From: Streptomyces rubradiris
GTDB taxonomy: Bacteria > Actinomycetota > Actinomycetes > Streptomycetales > Streptomycetaceae
DNA length: 64,000 nucleotides
Assembly (NCBI RefSeq): GCF_016860525.1
Contig: NZ_BNEA01000007.1
Coordinates: forward strand, 496,001-560,000
Direction of reading: 5' to 3'
The notes under the pieces are model-generated. The model saw only the letters and a list, made by a program, of their open reading frames with translations. It searched no databases and had not been told where the DNA came from. Numbering within the stretch: the first letter of the stretch is position 1; each line of letters starts with the position of its first letter. Made by a program: the position numbers and the translations under genes. Shown here one piece after another: positions 54,007-62,837 of this stretch.

Positions 54007-55161
54007 ATGCCGACGATGGGCCCGAAGGGCTTTCGCAGCGTGACCAGGAACATGGGGCTCAAGGACGTCGAGGACGACTTCGCGGCCGTCGTCTCCGAGG
54101 TGCCCGCCCGCTCCGCCGCCGTGTTCACCCGGTCGCGCTTCGCGGGACCGAGCGTCGTCCTCAGCCGTGAGGCGGCGCCCCGGCAGCAGAGCCGCGGCAT
54201 GGTCGTGCTCTCCCGGAACGCCAACGTCGCGACCGGCAGCACGGGCGCGGCCAACGCGGCCGAGGTGCGCCGCAGGGTCGCCGAGATCGTCGGCATCGAC
54301 CCCGAGGAACTGGTCATCGGCTCCACCGGGGTGATCGGCCGGCCCTACCCCATGGAGAGCATCCGGGCCGGAATCGACGCGCTGTCCTGGCCGTTCCCGG
54401 AGGCGGACTACGCGGCGGCGGCCGCGGCCATCATGACGACGGACACCCGGCCCAAGTACCTCAGCGTGCGGGTCGGTGACGCCGTGCTCGCCGGTATCGC
54501 CAAGGGCGTGGGCATGATCGAACCGAACATGGCCACCCTGCTGACCTTCTTCTTCACCGACGCGGACATCCCGGCCGCCGAACTCGACGCCCTGTTCCGC
54601 CGGGTGATGGACCGCACGTTCAACGCCCTGAGCATCGACACCGACACCTCCACCAGCGACACCGCCGCAATCTTCGCCAACGGCCTGGCCGGTCCCGTCG
54701 ACCTCGCCGAGTTCGAGCAGGCGCTGTACACCGTCGCCCTGCACCTCGTCCGCGACATCGCCTCCGACGGCGAGGGCGCCAGCAAGCTCATCGAGGTCCA
54801 GGTCACCGGGGCCCGCGACGACGCCCAGGCCAAGCGGGTCGGCAAGAGCGTGGTCAACTCGCCCCTGGTGAAGACGGCCGTGCACGGGGCCGACCCCAAC
54901 TGGGGCCGGGTCGTGATGGCCATCGGCAAGCTGGAGGACGAGACCGACATCGAACCGCCCCGGGTACGGGTCTGGTTCGACGACCTCCCCATGCACCCGG
55001 AGGAGCCGAGCGACGCGCTGCTGGAGCAGGCCGCACGGTATCTGACCGGCGAGGAGGTGGTCATCCGGGTGGACCTCGGCATCGGCGACGGCGCGTTCAC
55101 CGTCTACGGCTGCGACCTCACCGAGGGCTACGTCAAGATCAACGCCGACTACACCACCTGA
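54007..55161 (+). CDS. argJ: ArgJ-like glutamate/ornithine N-acetyltransferase
   Basis: 384-residue ArgJ-family enzyme, which transfers acetyl from N-acetylornithine to glutamate. The self-cleavage site KGVGMIEPNMATLL, with the nucleophile Thr, and the ending LTEGYVKINADYTT are conserved. ATG at 54007 after GGAAGGAA. It is not next to argC/argB/argD; it lies in the region of ArgH/ArgG homologues and a formyltransferase, so like Oat2 of clavulanic acid clusters it may work in a secondary pathway. Gene symbol reflects family only. Confidence 0.88.
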   Translation: MPTMGPKGFRSVTRNMGLKDVEDDFAAVVSEVPARSAAVFTRSRFAGPSVVLSREAAPRQQSRGMVVLSRNANVATGSTGAANAAEVRRRVAEIVGIDPEELVIGSTGVIGRPYPMESIRAGIDALSWPFPEADYAAAAAAIMTTDTRPKYLSVRVGDAVLAGIAKGVGMIEPNMATLLTFFFTDADIPAAELDALFRRVMDRTFNALSIDTDTSTSDTAAIFANGLAGPVDLAEFEQALYTVALHLVRDIASDGEGASKLIEVQVTGARDDAQAKRVGKSVVNSPLVKTAVHGADPNWGRVVMAIGKLEDETDIEPPRVRVWFDDLPMHPEEPSDALLEQAARYLTGEEVVIRVDLGIGDGAFTVYGCDLTEGYVKINADYTT

Positions 55162-55170
55162 GCCGGCCGC

Positions 55171-55204
55171 GCTGCGGCGCGGTCCGCCCGGACCGTGCCG
55201 CAGC
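55171..55204. terminator. Hairpin terminator after ArgJ-like gene
   Basis: GCTGCGGCGCGGTCCG (55171-55186), two bases, CGGACCGTGCCGCAGC (55189-55204): 16-bp stem with one G-T pair. Confidence 0.8.
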
Positions 55205-55211
55205 GGCACGC

Positions 55212-55545
55212 TCAGTACGCCGGGAGCCGGGGATCGATCTCGTTCACCCATCCGACGACGCCCCCTTCCAGGTGTACCGCGCCGACGAACCCGGCCGCCC
55301 GCGCCACGGCCAGGACCCGGAGCATGCGCACCCCGGTCCGGCAGCAGAAGACCGGGGTACGGTCCTGCCACAGCGCCGGCAGGGCGGCCCCGTCCAGCCA
55401 CTCCCCCATCGGCACCAGGCGGGCGCCGGGGATGCGCACGATTTCCCACTCGCGGGGCTCCCGGATGTCGATGAGGTCGGATCGGGGCGACCTCGTCGAG
55501 CAGTCGCTTCAGGTACCGCGGTGCGACGGCAACGGCGTCGCTCAC
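55212..55545 (-). pseudogene. Rhodanese-domain protein with frameshift
   Basis: GTG at 55545 overlaps the previous stop. The frame reads VSDAVAVAPRYLKRLLDEVA, and after about one base change continues DLIDIREPREWEIVRIPGAR, LVPMGEW, and VFCCRTGVRMLRVLAVARAA with the rhodanese active-site cysteine (CRTGVR). Apart from the one-base shift near 55490, it is a complete ~110-residue sulfurtransferase, so a sequencing error is as likely as a real loss. Confidence 0.72.
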
Positions 55546-55741
55546 CACTCGCCCCGCGCCGGGTAGTCCTGCTCGCTGACCCAGCGAATCGTCTCCCCGA
55601 CCTCGTCCGGATGCGGCCGCAGGAACGGCGTGCCTGTCTGCACGGCCGCGTAGAGGGTGCCGTCCGGGCCCCGAGGACGGCGAGCGCCACCGCGCGGAAC
55701 GCCGGGGGCAGTGCCGGGGCGGTGCCGGTGCCGTCCGTCAT
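55542..55741 (-). pseudogene. Small frameshifted gene upstream of rhodanese
   Basis: ATG at 55741 opens MTDGTGTAPALPPAFRAVAL, and one base shift near 55670 leads into GPDGTLYAAVQTGTPFLRPH and DEVGETIRWVSEQDYPARGE ending at 55542, overlapping the rhodanese start. About 65 residues in all. Not recognised; probably the partner of the rhodanese. Confidence 0.5.
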
Positions 55742-56148
55742 GCGACCTCGTCCATGCTCTGTTGAAACGGCTCCCCCTGGCAAGGGGACGGTCGCTGAAT
55801 GCGCGCCTCCCATTCGGGGCAGGGAACGCGCGGAATTCGATGCATCGATGAACGGATCTCGAATGGCGACCACCTGCCCGCAAAGCCCGTCCCACATTTC
55901 GAGATCGGCGTGATATCCCGTGGGCAAGTGGTCGGCCGAATGATGTTTTTCCGGCCTGCGACCGCTGGAAAGATATCCCGGTTGATCCCGTGGAGGCCCC
56001 CTGCGGGACTGGCCGCGTGCGGTCGTGACACCGGGCGGCCGGCCCCGGACGGGTCACGGCAGGGGCCGACTGCCGCCAGACTGGCCGGTAACGGAAACGC
56101 GCCGGGGAGACGGGGAGACAGAGGGCGAGGGGTGCGGAGGGTGTCCGG
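55742..56148. other. Intergenic region without a clear gene
   Basis: About 400 bases, somewhat lower in GC than its surroundings (55800-55990). Open minus-strand frames exist, one of which ends ATGA-overlapped with the small gene at 55741, but none has recognised homology. It probably holds the promoter of the minus-strand pair. Confidence 0.4.
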
Positions 56149-57153
56149 TCAGATGTCGAGCCAGCCGCGGGCCACGGCATGCGCGCCGGCCTGGAAACGG
56201 GAGTCCGCCCGCAGCTTGCGCATGAGGTCGGTCATGATGCGGCGCAGGGTGCGCGAGGAGATCCCGAGCGACCTGGCGATGGCATCGTCTTTCATGCCCT
56301 GGCCAAGCATGCGGACCAGCGACAGCTCCCTGCTGTCCAGTTCCTCCTCCCCGATGTCGGCGCTCGGCACGACACCGGACGAGTCAGTGGCGCCGTGCAC
56401 CCAGCAGAACTCGAACACCGAGATGAACAGGCCCAGCAAGTCGGGGTCCCGCACCTCCAGCGCGGTCATGGCCTCCGGATCGGACTCGGTGGTGCGGGCC
56501 GGTACGTAGGCCACGGCCCGGTCGATCACGATGAGCCGGAAGGGCAGCACCGAGGCCACCCGCACCTCGGCGCCCGCCTCCTGGAGCTCCGCCAGGTGCG
56601 CCCTGCCGTGCGGCACCTTGAGCATCGTGCTCAGGTGGATGGAGCGCATGCTGACGCCGCGTTCGATGACCTGGCGGTTGCGCTGCATGCTGTCCTTCAG
56701 CATGGCGTGCGGCAGCGGCGAGCCCGGGTGCATGCTCAGCACCTCGGTACGGGCCTGCGTGGCCGCGCCCTCCAGCGCGACCGATATCTCACGCTGACCT
56801 ACCAACCGGTCGGTCTGGGGCATGCATTCGCCCTCCATGCGCAGCCGCAGCAGAGAGGAACTGAGCACGGACAGGGTCTCCCGGAACCGCTCCAGCTCGG
56901 CGAGACGCTCGCGGGACTCCTCCTCCTGGAGGGCGACCAGGCGGGCGAGAATCGCGTCCGGGGTGAGGGCCACCGCCTCGCCCCGGACATCCAGCCGGCG
57001 CACCAGCCCGGCCCGGCTCAACCGACCGAGCACCCTCTCCAGTTCGTCCTCGTGCATACCGAGGGCCTCGCCAGCCGCACGCGGATCCGCCGAGGGATCG
57101 CCGAGCAGCAGCCGCAGCAGGCGATGTTCCTGGTCAGTCAACGTATGTCGCAC
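56149..57153 (-). CDS. TrmB/LuxR-type transcriptional regulator
   Basis: 334-residue regulator. The N-terminal part is a TrmB-like winged helix (DEDELERVLGRLSRAGLVRRL equivalent), the centre a PLD-like ligand domain, and the C-terminus a LuxR-type HTH (DDAIARSLGISSRTLRRIMTDLMRKL). GTG at 57153 follows GAGGAGGG by six bases. Such proteins often sit beside biosynthetic genes and small peptides in Streptomyces; it probably controls this cluster. Confidence 0.88.
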   Translation of the reverse strand: MRHTLTDQEHRLLRLLLGDPSADPRAAGEALGMHEDELERVLGRLSRAGLVRRLDVRGEAVALTPDAILARLVALQEEESRERLAELERFRETLSVLSSSLLRLRMEGECMPQTDRLVGQREISVALEGAATQARTEVLSMHPGSPLPHAMLKDSMQRNRQVIERGVSMRSIHLSTMLKVPHGRAHLAELQEAGAEVRVASVLPFRLIVIDRAVAYVPARTTESDPEAMTALEVRDPDLLGLFISVFEFCWVHGATDSSGVVPSADIGEEELDSRELSLVRMLGQGMKDDAIARSLGISSRTLRRIMTDLMRKLRADSRFQAGAHAVARGWLDI

Positions 57154-57170
57154 AGGCAACCCTCCTCATA

Positions 57171-57192
57171 ATCATGCTCACTATGGCATGAT
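57171..57192. promoter_or_regulatory. ATCATG-N10-CATGAT palindrome upstream of regulator
   Basis: ATCATG (57171-57176) and CATGAT (57187-57192) form a perfect 6-bp inverted repeat beginning 17 bases before the regulator start, possibly an autoregulatory site. Confidence 0.45.
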
Positions 57193-57310
57193 CAAACACT
57201 GAGATCACTCCCAGGTCGCGACCGCGGCCGCCACCGGGGCGGACCGCGGACCCGCCGACAGGCTGCGGACAGACCGGATTCCACGCCACGGCGGGCCCGG
57301 ACATACCGAA

Positions 57311-57339
57311 GCGGGCCATCGCATCGCGCGATGGCCCGC
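57311..57339. terminator. Hairpin terminator after small peptide gene
   Basis: GCGGGCCATCGC (57311-57322), 5-base loop, GCGATGGCCCGC (57328-57339): perfect 12-bp stem. It lies just after the end of the minus-strand peptide gene. Confidence 0.75.
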
Positions 57340-57375
57340 TGCACGCCGACGTCGGCGTCGGCGTCGGCCGGCGGA

Positions 57376-57540
57376 TCAGCCCCAGGCGAGATCACCCGGT
57401 TCGGCGCTCACCGTCACGGCGTGCGCCGCGGCCCGCTCCTCGCCCTCTCCGGCGGCACCGACCAGCACCGCGAGCATGGCGACCCCCATCAGAAGCACGG
57501 CGACTCGGCTTCGCGTGGCCTTGATGCTCTCGTTGCGCAT
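57376..57540 (-). CDS. 54-residue single-membrane-span peptide
   Basis: A 54-residue protein starting MRNESIKATRSR, with one hydrophobic helix (VAVLLMGVAMLAVLVGAAG, residues 13-31) and an outer tail ending EPGDLAWG. GGGGATGG precedes the ATG. Not recognised. It sits between the TrmB/LuxR-type regulator and the ArgH-like gene, on the same strand as the regulator, with its own terminator. A secreted or membrane signal peptide sensed by the regulator is possible but unproven. Confidence 0.65.
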   Translation of the reverse strand: MRNESIKATRSRVAVLLMGVAMLAVLVGAAGEGEERAAAHAVTVSAEPGDLAWG

Positions 57541-57990
57541 TCCATCCCCTTTGTCAGCTCTTGCGGGCCGGCTTCCCTCCGGCCGCAATTCAATACTCCC
57601 CGCTCACGCGCGACAGGAAAAGGACGACGCTTCGACCGGGAAAGGCCATGGCACATTACGGCCACGTAACGGAAGGTAAGAAAACTCTTGGACGCCGGGT
57701 TATCTGGGAGATCATCCGAGAAAACTGCACCGTACACAGAAGTTATTGACTCAACCGCGCCGCCCGCAAGGAATCTTGCGGCCCGGCTCCGTGACCGCCC
57801 TTCCTGTCCGGAGCCGGACACGTCAGGTCACGGCCAGCGTCCGGCTGTGGACAGCCCGTCGCCGCCCCGCCGAGGATCGGGGCATCCGCCGGCAGAGACG
57901 CTTGCCACCGAGGAGACCCGGTGCGGGTCATTCCTCCTGCACTGCCTGAAACAGCCGGACTTCTGTACGCCTGTACGCAAAGGATCACGT
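57541..57990. promoter_or_regulatory. 450-base promoter region of the ArgH-like operon
   Basis: A long gap with an AT-rich centre (57650-57745). It holds TTACG-GCCA-CGTAA at 57656-57669, a small perfect inverted repeat, and a TTGACT element at 57747. Short open frames on both strands have no recognised homology. Promoters of the peptide gene (minus) and the ArgH-like operon (plus) should lie here. Confidence 0.45.
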
Positions 57991-59532
57991 GTGACTGACA
58001 AGTTGTGGGGCGGCCGGTTCGACGAGGACATCACCTCCGAGGTCCTCGACTACACGCTCACCACCGACATCGACGTCCGACTCATCTTCGCCGACCTGTG
58101 GCAGGACATCGCCCATGTGCTGATGCTCGGCAAGCGCGGGATCATCCCCGCCGACAACGCCCGGGCGATCCTCGGCGCTCTTCTGCGGCTGTGGGAGAAG
58201 CACGAGCGCGGTGAACTCGCCCTGCGGCCCGAGCTGGAGGACGTCCACTTCAACATCGAGCAGATGGTGATCGAGGACCTCGGCCGCGAGACCGGCGGGC
58301 ACATGCACACCGCCCGCTCCCGCAACGACCAGGTCTCCACCGACACCCGGATGTACCTGCGCCGCGTCCAGCTCGACGCCGTCGCCGCGAACCTCGCGCT
58401 CGTCGACGTCCTGCTCTCCTTCCCGGAGGAGGAACTCCTCGCCATCCTCCCCGGTTACACCCACAGCCAGGCCGCCCAGCCGGTCTCCGTCGCCTTCTGG
58501 AAGACCGCCCACGCCAGCATGCTGCTGCGCGACGTACGGCGGCTGCGCGGTGCCTTCGACCGCACCGACGAGTCCGCCCTGGGCGCCTGCGCGCTGGCCG
58601 GCACCTCCTTCCCGCTGGACCGCGAACTCACCGCCCGGCTGCTCGGCTTCCGGGGTGTGCTCAGCCACGCACTCGACGCCACCAGCGCCCGTGACTACCT
58701 CATCGAGACGGCCTCGGCCTTCGCGATCGGCGGCAACAACCTCTCCCGCATGGCCGAGGAGATCGTCATGTGGAGCGGCCACGAGTACAGCCTCGTGGAG
58801 GTCTCCGACGCCTACGCCACCGGCAGCTCGATCATGCCCCAGAAGAAGAACCCGGTCGTCGCCGAACTCACCCGCGGCCGGGCCGGACGCACCGCCGGCA
58901 CCCTGGTCCAGCTGCTCACCATGGCCAAGGGCGTCACCCTCGGCTACAGCTGCGACCTGCAGGACGACAAGCCGTACCTGTGGAACGCCATCGACACCTA
59001 TCTGTCCACCTTGCGCATCGTCGCCGGGCAGACCAAGGAACTGCGCTTCGACAGCGCCCGCGGCGAACACCTGTGCTGGGACAACTTCTCCACGGCCACC
59101 GAACTCGCCAACTACCTGGTCGCCGAGCACGGCCTGCCGTTCCGCGAGACCCACCACATCACCGGCTCCCTCGTCGGCGCCCTGATCAAGCGCGGCGCGA
59201 CACTGCGCGACACCAAGGCCGGCGCCGAGATCCTGGCCGAACTCGGCCACCCCGTCGAGGAGTCGGTGCTCGCCCGCATCTTCGCCCCGCGCACCGCGGT
59301 CACCAGCTACACCAGTCCCGGCGGCACCTCCCCGCAGAGTGTCGAGGCCGTCCGCGCCGAACTGCGGCAGACGGCCCAGGGGCACGCCGGGTGGCTGGAG
59401 CGCACCCGGGACAAGCTCGGCACCGCGCAGGCCGCGACGTTCCGGGCGGCCCGCGAGATCGCCGCCGGCGCCGACTTCGCCAAGGTCCTCGACACCGTCG
59501 CGGCCGACCTGCCCGCCCTCGAGCAGCGCTGA
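57991..59532 (+). CDS. argH: Argininosuccinate lyase family protein
   Basis: 513-residue fumarase/aspartase-superfamily lyase. N-terminus WGGRFDEDITSEV, substrate motif HTARSRNDQVSTDTRMYLR, catalytic-His/Glu region LPGYTHSQAAQPVS, and signature GSSIMPQKKNPVVAELTRGR. It is longer than the usual 475 residues. GTG at 57991 follows AAAGGA. A 40-base gap separates it from the ArgG-like gene. A second copy beside the chromosomal arginine genes would mark this one as dedicated to a secondary pathway. Confidence 0.9.
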   Translation: MTDKLWGGRFDEDITSEVLDYTLTTDIDVRLIFADLWQDIAHVLMLGKRGIIPADNARAILGALLRLWEKHERGELALRPELEDVHFNIEQMVIEDLGRETGGHMHTARSRNDQVSTDTRMYLRRVQLDAVAANLALVDVLLSFPEEELLAILPGYTHSQAAQPVSVAFWKTAHASMLLRDVRRLRGAFDRTDESALGACALAGTSFPLDRELTARLLGFRGVLSHALDATSARDYLIETASAFAIGGNNLSRMAEEIVMWSGHEYSLVEVSDAYATGSSIMPQKKNPVVAELTRGRAGRTAGTLVQLLTMAKGVTLGYSCDLQDDKPYLWNAIDTYLSTLRIVAGQTKELRFDSARGEHLCWDNFSTATELANYLVAEHGLPFRETHHITGSLVGALIKRGATLRDTKAGAEILAELGHPVEESVLARIFAPRTAVTSYTSPGGTSPQSVEAVRAELRQTAQGHAGWLERTRDKLGTAQAATFRAAREIAAGADFAKVLDTVAADLPALEQR

Positions 59533-59572
59533 CCCGCCCGCACCCCAGCCGACCCGACATCCCGGAGACCCC

Positions 59573-60745
59573 ATGAAGATCGTGCTCGCCTATTCCGGAG
59601 GCCTGGACACCTCCGTGGCCTTGCACTGGCTCAAGGAGCGCTACGACGCCGAGGTCATCGCCTTCTGCGCGGACATCGGCCAGCTCGAGTCCCTCGACGC
59701 CGTCAAGGAGCGCGCCCTGGCCACCGGCGCCTCCAAGGTCTACATGGAGCCGCTCGCCGAGCGCTTCCTGGCCGACTTCGCGCTGCCCGCCCTTCAGGCG
59801 CACGCCCGCTACGAGAACAAGTACCTGGTCGCGGCCCCGCTGTCGCGTCCACTGATCGCCCAGCGCATGGTGGAGATCGCGCACGCCGAGGGCGCGGACG
59901 CCGTCGCACACGGGGCCACCGGCAAGGGCAACGACCAGGTCCGCTTCCATACCAGCGTCACCGCGCTGGACTCGGGCCTGAAGGTGCTCGCGCCGGTCAT
60001 CGACTGGGAACTGACCACGCGGGACAGCGAGCTGGCGTACGCCCGCGAGCACGGCATCGCGGTGTCGGTCACCAAGGAGAACCCGTACAGCATCGACACC
60101 AACATCTGGGGCACCAGTATCGAGTGCGGTGAGCTGGACGACATCGAGCAGCCGCCGCCGGCCCACGCCTGGCAGCTCACCGCCGACCCCAAGTCGGCCC
60201 CGGACACCGCGGAGCAGGTCACGATCCGCTTCGAGGGCGGCGTCCCCGTGGCCCTCGACGGGGAGAAGCTGGAGCTGGTGGAGCTGGTGCGCCGGCTCAA
60301 CTCCCTGGCCGCGCGGCACGGTGTGGGCCGTATCGACATCGTGGAAAGCCGGATCGTCGGCTTCAAGACGCGCGGCATCTACGAGGCGCCCGCCGCTACC
60401 GTGCTGATGGCCGCGCACGAGGAGCTGGAGGCGATCGTCCTCGACCGCGAGACCCTGCACCACAAGCAGGCCCTCGCCCTGCGCTACGCCGAACTCGCCT
60501 ACTACGGCTACTGGTTCTCGGATCTGCGGCGCGCCCTGGACGGCCTCGTCGCCGCACTCCAGCCGCAGGTGACCGGCGAGATCACGATGGAGCTGTACAA
60601 GGGCTCGTGCACCGTGCTCGCCCGGCGCTCGGAGAACTCCCGCTACAGCGGCCGGCTGGCCACGTACGAGGCCGGTGACACCTTCGACCACAAGGCGGGC
60701 GCCGGCTTCGCCTACGTGTGGTCCCTGCCCCTCACGCGTCCGTGA
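59573..60745 (+). CDS. argG: Argininosuccinate synthase family protein
   Basis: 390-residue ATP-dependent synthase that joins citrulline-type ureido groups to aspartate. P-loop AYSGGLDTSVAL at the N-terminus, CADIGQ, GATGKGNDQVRF, and the citrulline/aspartate-binding NIWGTSIECG are present. ATG at 59573 follows CCGGAGACC. Acting with ArgH it would turn a ureido compound into a guanidine. The same operon continues with the formyltransferase. Confidence 0.92.
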   Translation: MKIVLAYSGGLDTSVALHWLKERYDAEVIAFCADIGQLESLDAVKERALATGASKVYMEPLAERFLADFALPALQAHARYENKYLVAAPLSRPLIAQRMVEIAHAEGADAVAHGATGKGNDQVRFHTSVTALDSGLKVLAPVIDWELTTRDSELAYAREHGIAVSVTKENPYSIDTNIWGTSIECGELDDIEQPPPAHAWQLTADPKSAPDTAEQVTIRFEGGVPVALDGEKLELVELVRRLNSLAARHGVGRIDIVESRIVGFKTRGIYEAPAATVLMAAHEELEAIVLDRETLHHKQALALRYAELAYYGYWFSDLRRALDGLVAALQPQVTGEITMELYKGSCTVLARRSENSRYSGRLATYEAGDTFDHKAGAGFAYVWSLPLTRP

Positions 60746-60768
60746 CCGAAAGGAAAGAGGCGACCCGC

Positions 60769-61716
60769 ATGCGCATCGTTTTCATGGGCTACCAGACCTG
60801 GGGCCACCGCGTCCTGGAAGCCCTGCTGAGGTCGGAGCACGAGGTCCCGCTCGTGATCACCCACCCCACGAGCGACCACGTCTACGAGACCATCTGGAAC
60901 GACTCCGTCGCCCAGCTCGCCGAGGAGCACGGCATCCCGGTCCTGGAGCGCAGGTACGCCAACGACGACGAAGTGGCGGAGCTGCTCAGGGAGTTGCAGC
61001 CCGACCTGCTGGTCTCCTCGGACTGGCGCAGCTGGGTCGCCCCGCACATCTACGGTCTGGCCAAGCACGGCGCGATCAACATCCACGACGCTCTGCTGCC
61101 CCGCTACGGCGGCTTCGCCCCGCTCAACTGGGCACTCGTCAACGGCGAGTCGGAGGTCGGCGTCACCGTCCACTTCATGAACGAGGACTTCGACCTCGGC
61201 GACATCGTGGTGCAGAAGCGGGTGCCCGTCGAGGACAAGGACACCGTCACCGACCTGTTCCACAAGACGCTGGAGCTGTTCGTGCCGGCCACCCTGGAGG
61301 CCATCGACCTCATCGGGTCCGGCCGTACCGACTGGATCAAGCAGGATCCGGCGCAGGCCACCTTCTTCCACAAGCGGTCTGTCGAAGACAGCCGGATCGA
61401 CTGGACATGGCCCGCCCGGGACATCGTCAACCTGGTCCGGGCCCAGGTCGATCCGTATCCCAACGCCTTCGCCTACTACAAGGGCGAGCGCATCCGCATC
61501 CTGTCCGCCTCGGTCTCCCAGCTGCGCCTCGGCGGCACCATCGGCCGGGTGTTCCGCCCCGAGGGCGAGGGCGTGGCCGTGGTCTGCGGTCCCGACGCCC
61601 GCCGGGGCACCGAACACGGCCTCGTGGTCGAGCGGGTCCGCACCGACGACGGGCGGGAGCTGAGCGGCCGCGAGTTCTTCCGCACCATGGGCGGATATCT
61701 CACCAGCCGCCCGTAG
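60769..61716 (+). CDS. Formyltransferase family protein
   Basis: 315-residue enzyme with a methionyl-tRNA-formyltransferase-like N-terminal domain that transfers formyl from 10-formyl-tetrahydrofolate to an amine. Active site NIHDALLPRYGGFAP (Asn-His) and the Asp in NEDFDLGDIVV are present. The second domain is OB-like. ATG at 60769 follows AGGAAAGAGG; an alternative GTG at 60742 overlaps the ArgG-like stop. It resembles ArnA/hydroxyornithine-type formyltransferases rather than the tRNA enzyme, so it likely acts on a small amine. Confidence 0.9.
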   Translation: MRIVFMGYQTWGHRVLEALLRSEHEVPLVITHPTSDHVYETIWNDSVAQLAEEHGIPVLERRYANDDEVAELLRELQPDLLVSSDWRSWVAPHIYGLAKHGAINIHDALLPRYGGFAPLNWALVNGESEVGVTVHFMNEDFDLGDIVVQKRVPVEDKDTVTDLFHKTLELFVPATLEAIDLIGSGRTDWIKQDPAQATFFHKRSVEDSRIDWTWPARDIVNLVRAQVDPYPNAFAYYKGERIRILSASVSQLRLGGTIGRVFRPEGEGVAVVCGPDARRGTEHGLVVERVRTDDGRELSGREFFRTMGGYLTSRP

Positions 61717-61737
61717 CCGCTGCCCGTGCCCCACCGG

Positions 61738-61760
61738 GGTGGTCCCCGCCGGGGACCACC
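61738..61760 (+). terminator. Hairpin terminator after formyltransferase
   Basis: GGTGGTCCCC (61738-61747), GCC, GGGGACCACC (61751-61760), a perfect 10-bp stem followed by TCTTCCC. Confidence 0.75.
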
Positions 61761-61824
61761 TCTTCCCGTTCCGAGGTACCGCCCTGGAGATCGCATGCCT
61801 GTCAGGGAACCGACAGCACTGCCC

Positions 61825-61850
61825 GCCGGCAGCCGGCGCCGGCTGCCGGC
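61825..61850. repeat. Perfect 26-bp palindrome
   Basis: GCCGGCAGCCGGC (61825-61837) is followed directly by its complement GCCGGCTGCCGGC (61838-61850). It lies between the formyltransferase terminator and the enoyl-CoA hydratase gene. It could be an operator, a second terminator or a recombination hot spot. Confidence 0.6.
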
Positions 61851-61993
61851 GACCGGCCACCCGCACCGCCGGGCCGGGCTCCCGGCCGGACCCGCGACCG
61901 CGCCTGCCGGCCCCTCGCGCCACCGGTACGCGGACGTCCGGTGCCCGCCGCGCGATCGTCGGGTGATCACCGAGGACGGAGGGCGCCGCCGCG

Positions 61994-62758
61994 GTGTCCG
62001 ACGCTGAGACCTTCAGATGCGAGCGCAGCGGACCGGTGGCGACCGTGGTGTTCACGGGCCCGCACCACGCCAACGCCCTGAGCCGGCGGCGCATGCGCGA
62101 ACTGCGTGCCCTGCTGGTGCGGCTGGCCGCCGACGCGACCGTGCACGCGGTCGTCCTGCGCGCCGACCGCGAGCACTCCTTCACGGTGGGCGGCGACTTC
62201 CACGAGATGCAGTTCTTCGTCGGCGGCGCCGAGGTCGACGCGTGGAGCGACGACATCGCCGACCTGTGCGTCGCCGCGCTGGAGGTCACCAAGCCGACTG
62301 TGGCCGCGCTGGACGGCCATGTCGCGGGTATCGGCGTGATGCTCGCCCTCACCTGCGACTACCGCGTCGGCTCCGAGAGCTGCTCGCTGAGCATGCCGCA
62401 CCTCCAGCTGGGCATCGCCGGGGTCTACGCCGGATACGTCCTGGAGCAAGCCCTGGGGCGCTCGCTGATGCAGGAGATGCTGATGTCGGGCGAGCCCTGG
62501 TCGTCCGAGGACGCGTTGAGCGATGGACTGCTGCAACGGGTCGTCCCCGACAAGGACCTGGCCGCCACCGCCCTGAAGCTCGCCGAACGCTTCGCCGGAT
62601 ACGACGCCGAGGCGTTCCGCGCCACCAAACGCCAGCTGAACCTGCCGTTCGTGCGGGGACTGCGCAAGGTGGGGCACGCGGCCCGCGCCGCGCACCGGGC
62701 TGGCTTCGCCACCGGCCGGCCCCAGCGGCGCATGCGGCTGATCCTCGGCGAGGACTGA
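61994..62758 (+). CDS. Enoyl-CoA hydratase/isomerase family protein
   Basis: 254-residue crotonase-fold protein. First oxyanion motif HSFTVGGDFHEM, second AALDGHVAGIGVMLALTCDY. GTG at 61994 has GGAGG about eleven bases upstream. Catalytic acidic residues are not all obvious, so it may be a hydratase, isomerase or decarboxylase. A decayed relative lies at 53446-53818, which suggests duplication or a repeated role in this cluster. Confidence 0.9.
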   Translation: MSDAETFRCERSGPVATVVFTGPHHANALSRRRMRELRALLVRLAADATVHAVVLRADREHSFTVGGDFHEMQFFVGGAEVDAWSDDIADLCVAALEVTKPTVAALDGHVAGIGVMLALTCDYRVGSESCSLSMPHLQLGIAGVYAGYVLEQALGRSLMQEMLMSGEPWSSEDALSDGLLQRVVPDKDLAATALKLAERFAGYDAEAFRATKRQLNLPFVRGLRKVGHAARAAHRAGFATGRPQRRMRLILGED

Positions 62759-62837
62759 CCCGGCTCCGCCGGCTCCTGCCCCCTGCCCCGGCGCCGCGGA
62801 CGCGCGGCGCCCCCGCCCGTGACAAGGAGTGCGATCG

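Noticed and set aside
55738..56031. 97-codon minus-strand ORF overlapping the small frameshifted gene
   Set aside because: No homology pattern, atypical codon use, sits in a probable promoter region.
57561..57749. Short plus-strand ORF before the ArgH-like gene
   Set aside because: Poor start context and composition; better explained as part of the promoter region.
54007..60745. Reading ArgJ/ArgH/ArgG as the primary arginine operon
   Set aside because: argB, argC, argD, argF and argR are absent and the neighbours are biosynthetic-type enzymes; a dedicated role is more likely though not proven.
61795..62007. 70-codon ORF starting ATG after GGAG between formyltransferase and enoyl-CoA hydratase
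   Set aside because: Pro/Arg-rich composition, covers the palindrome, overlaps the hydratase start; looks like chance.
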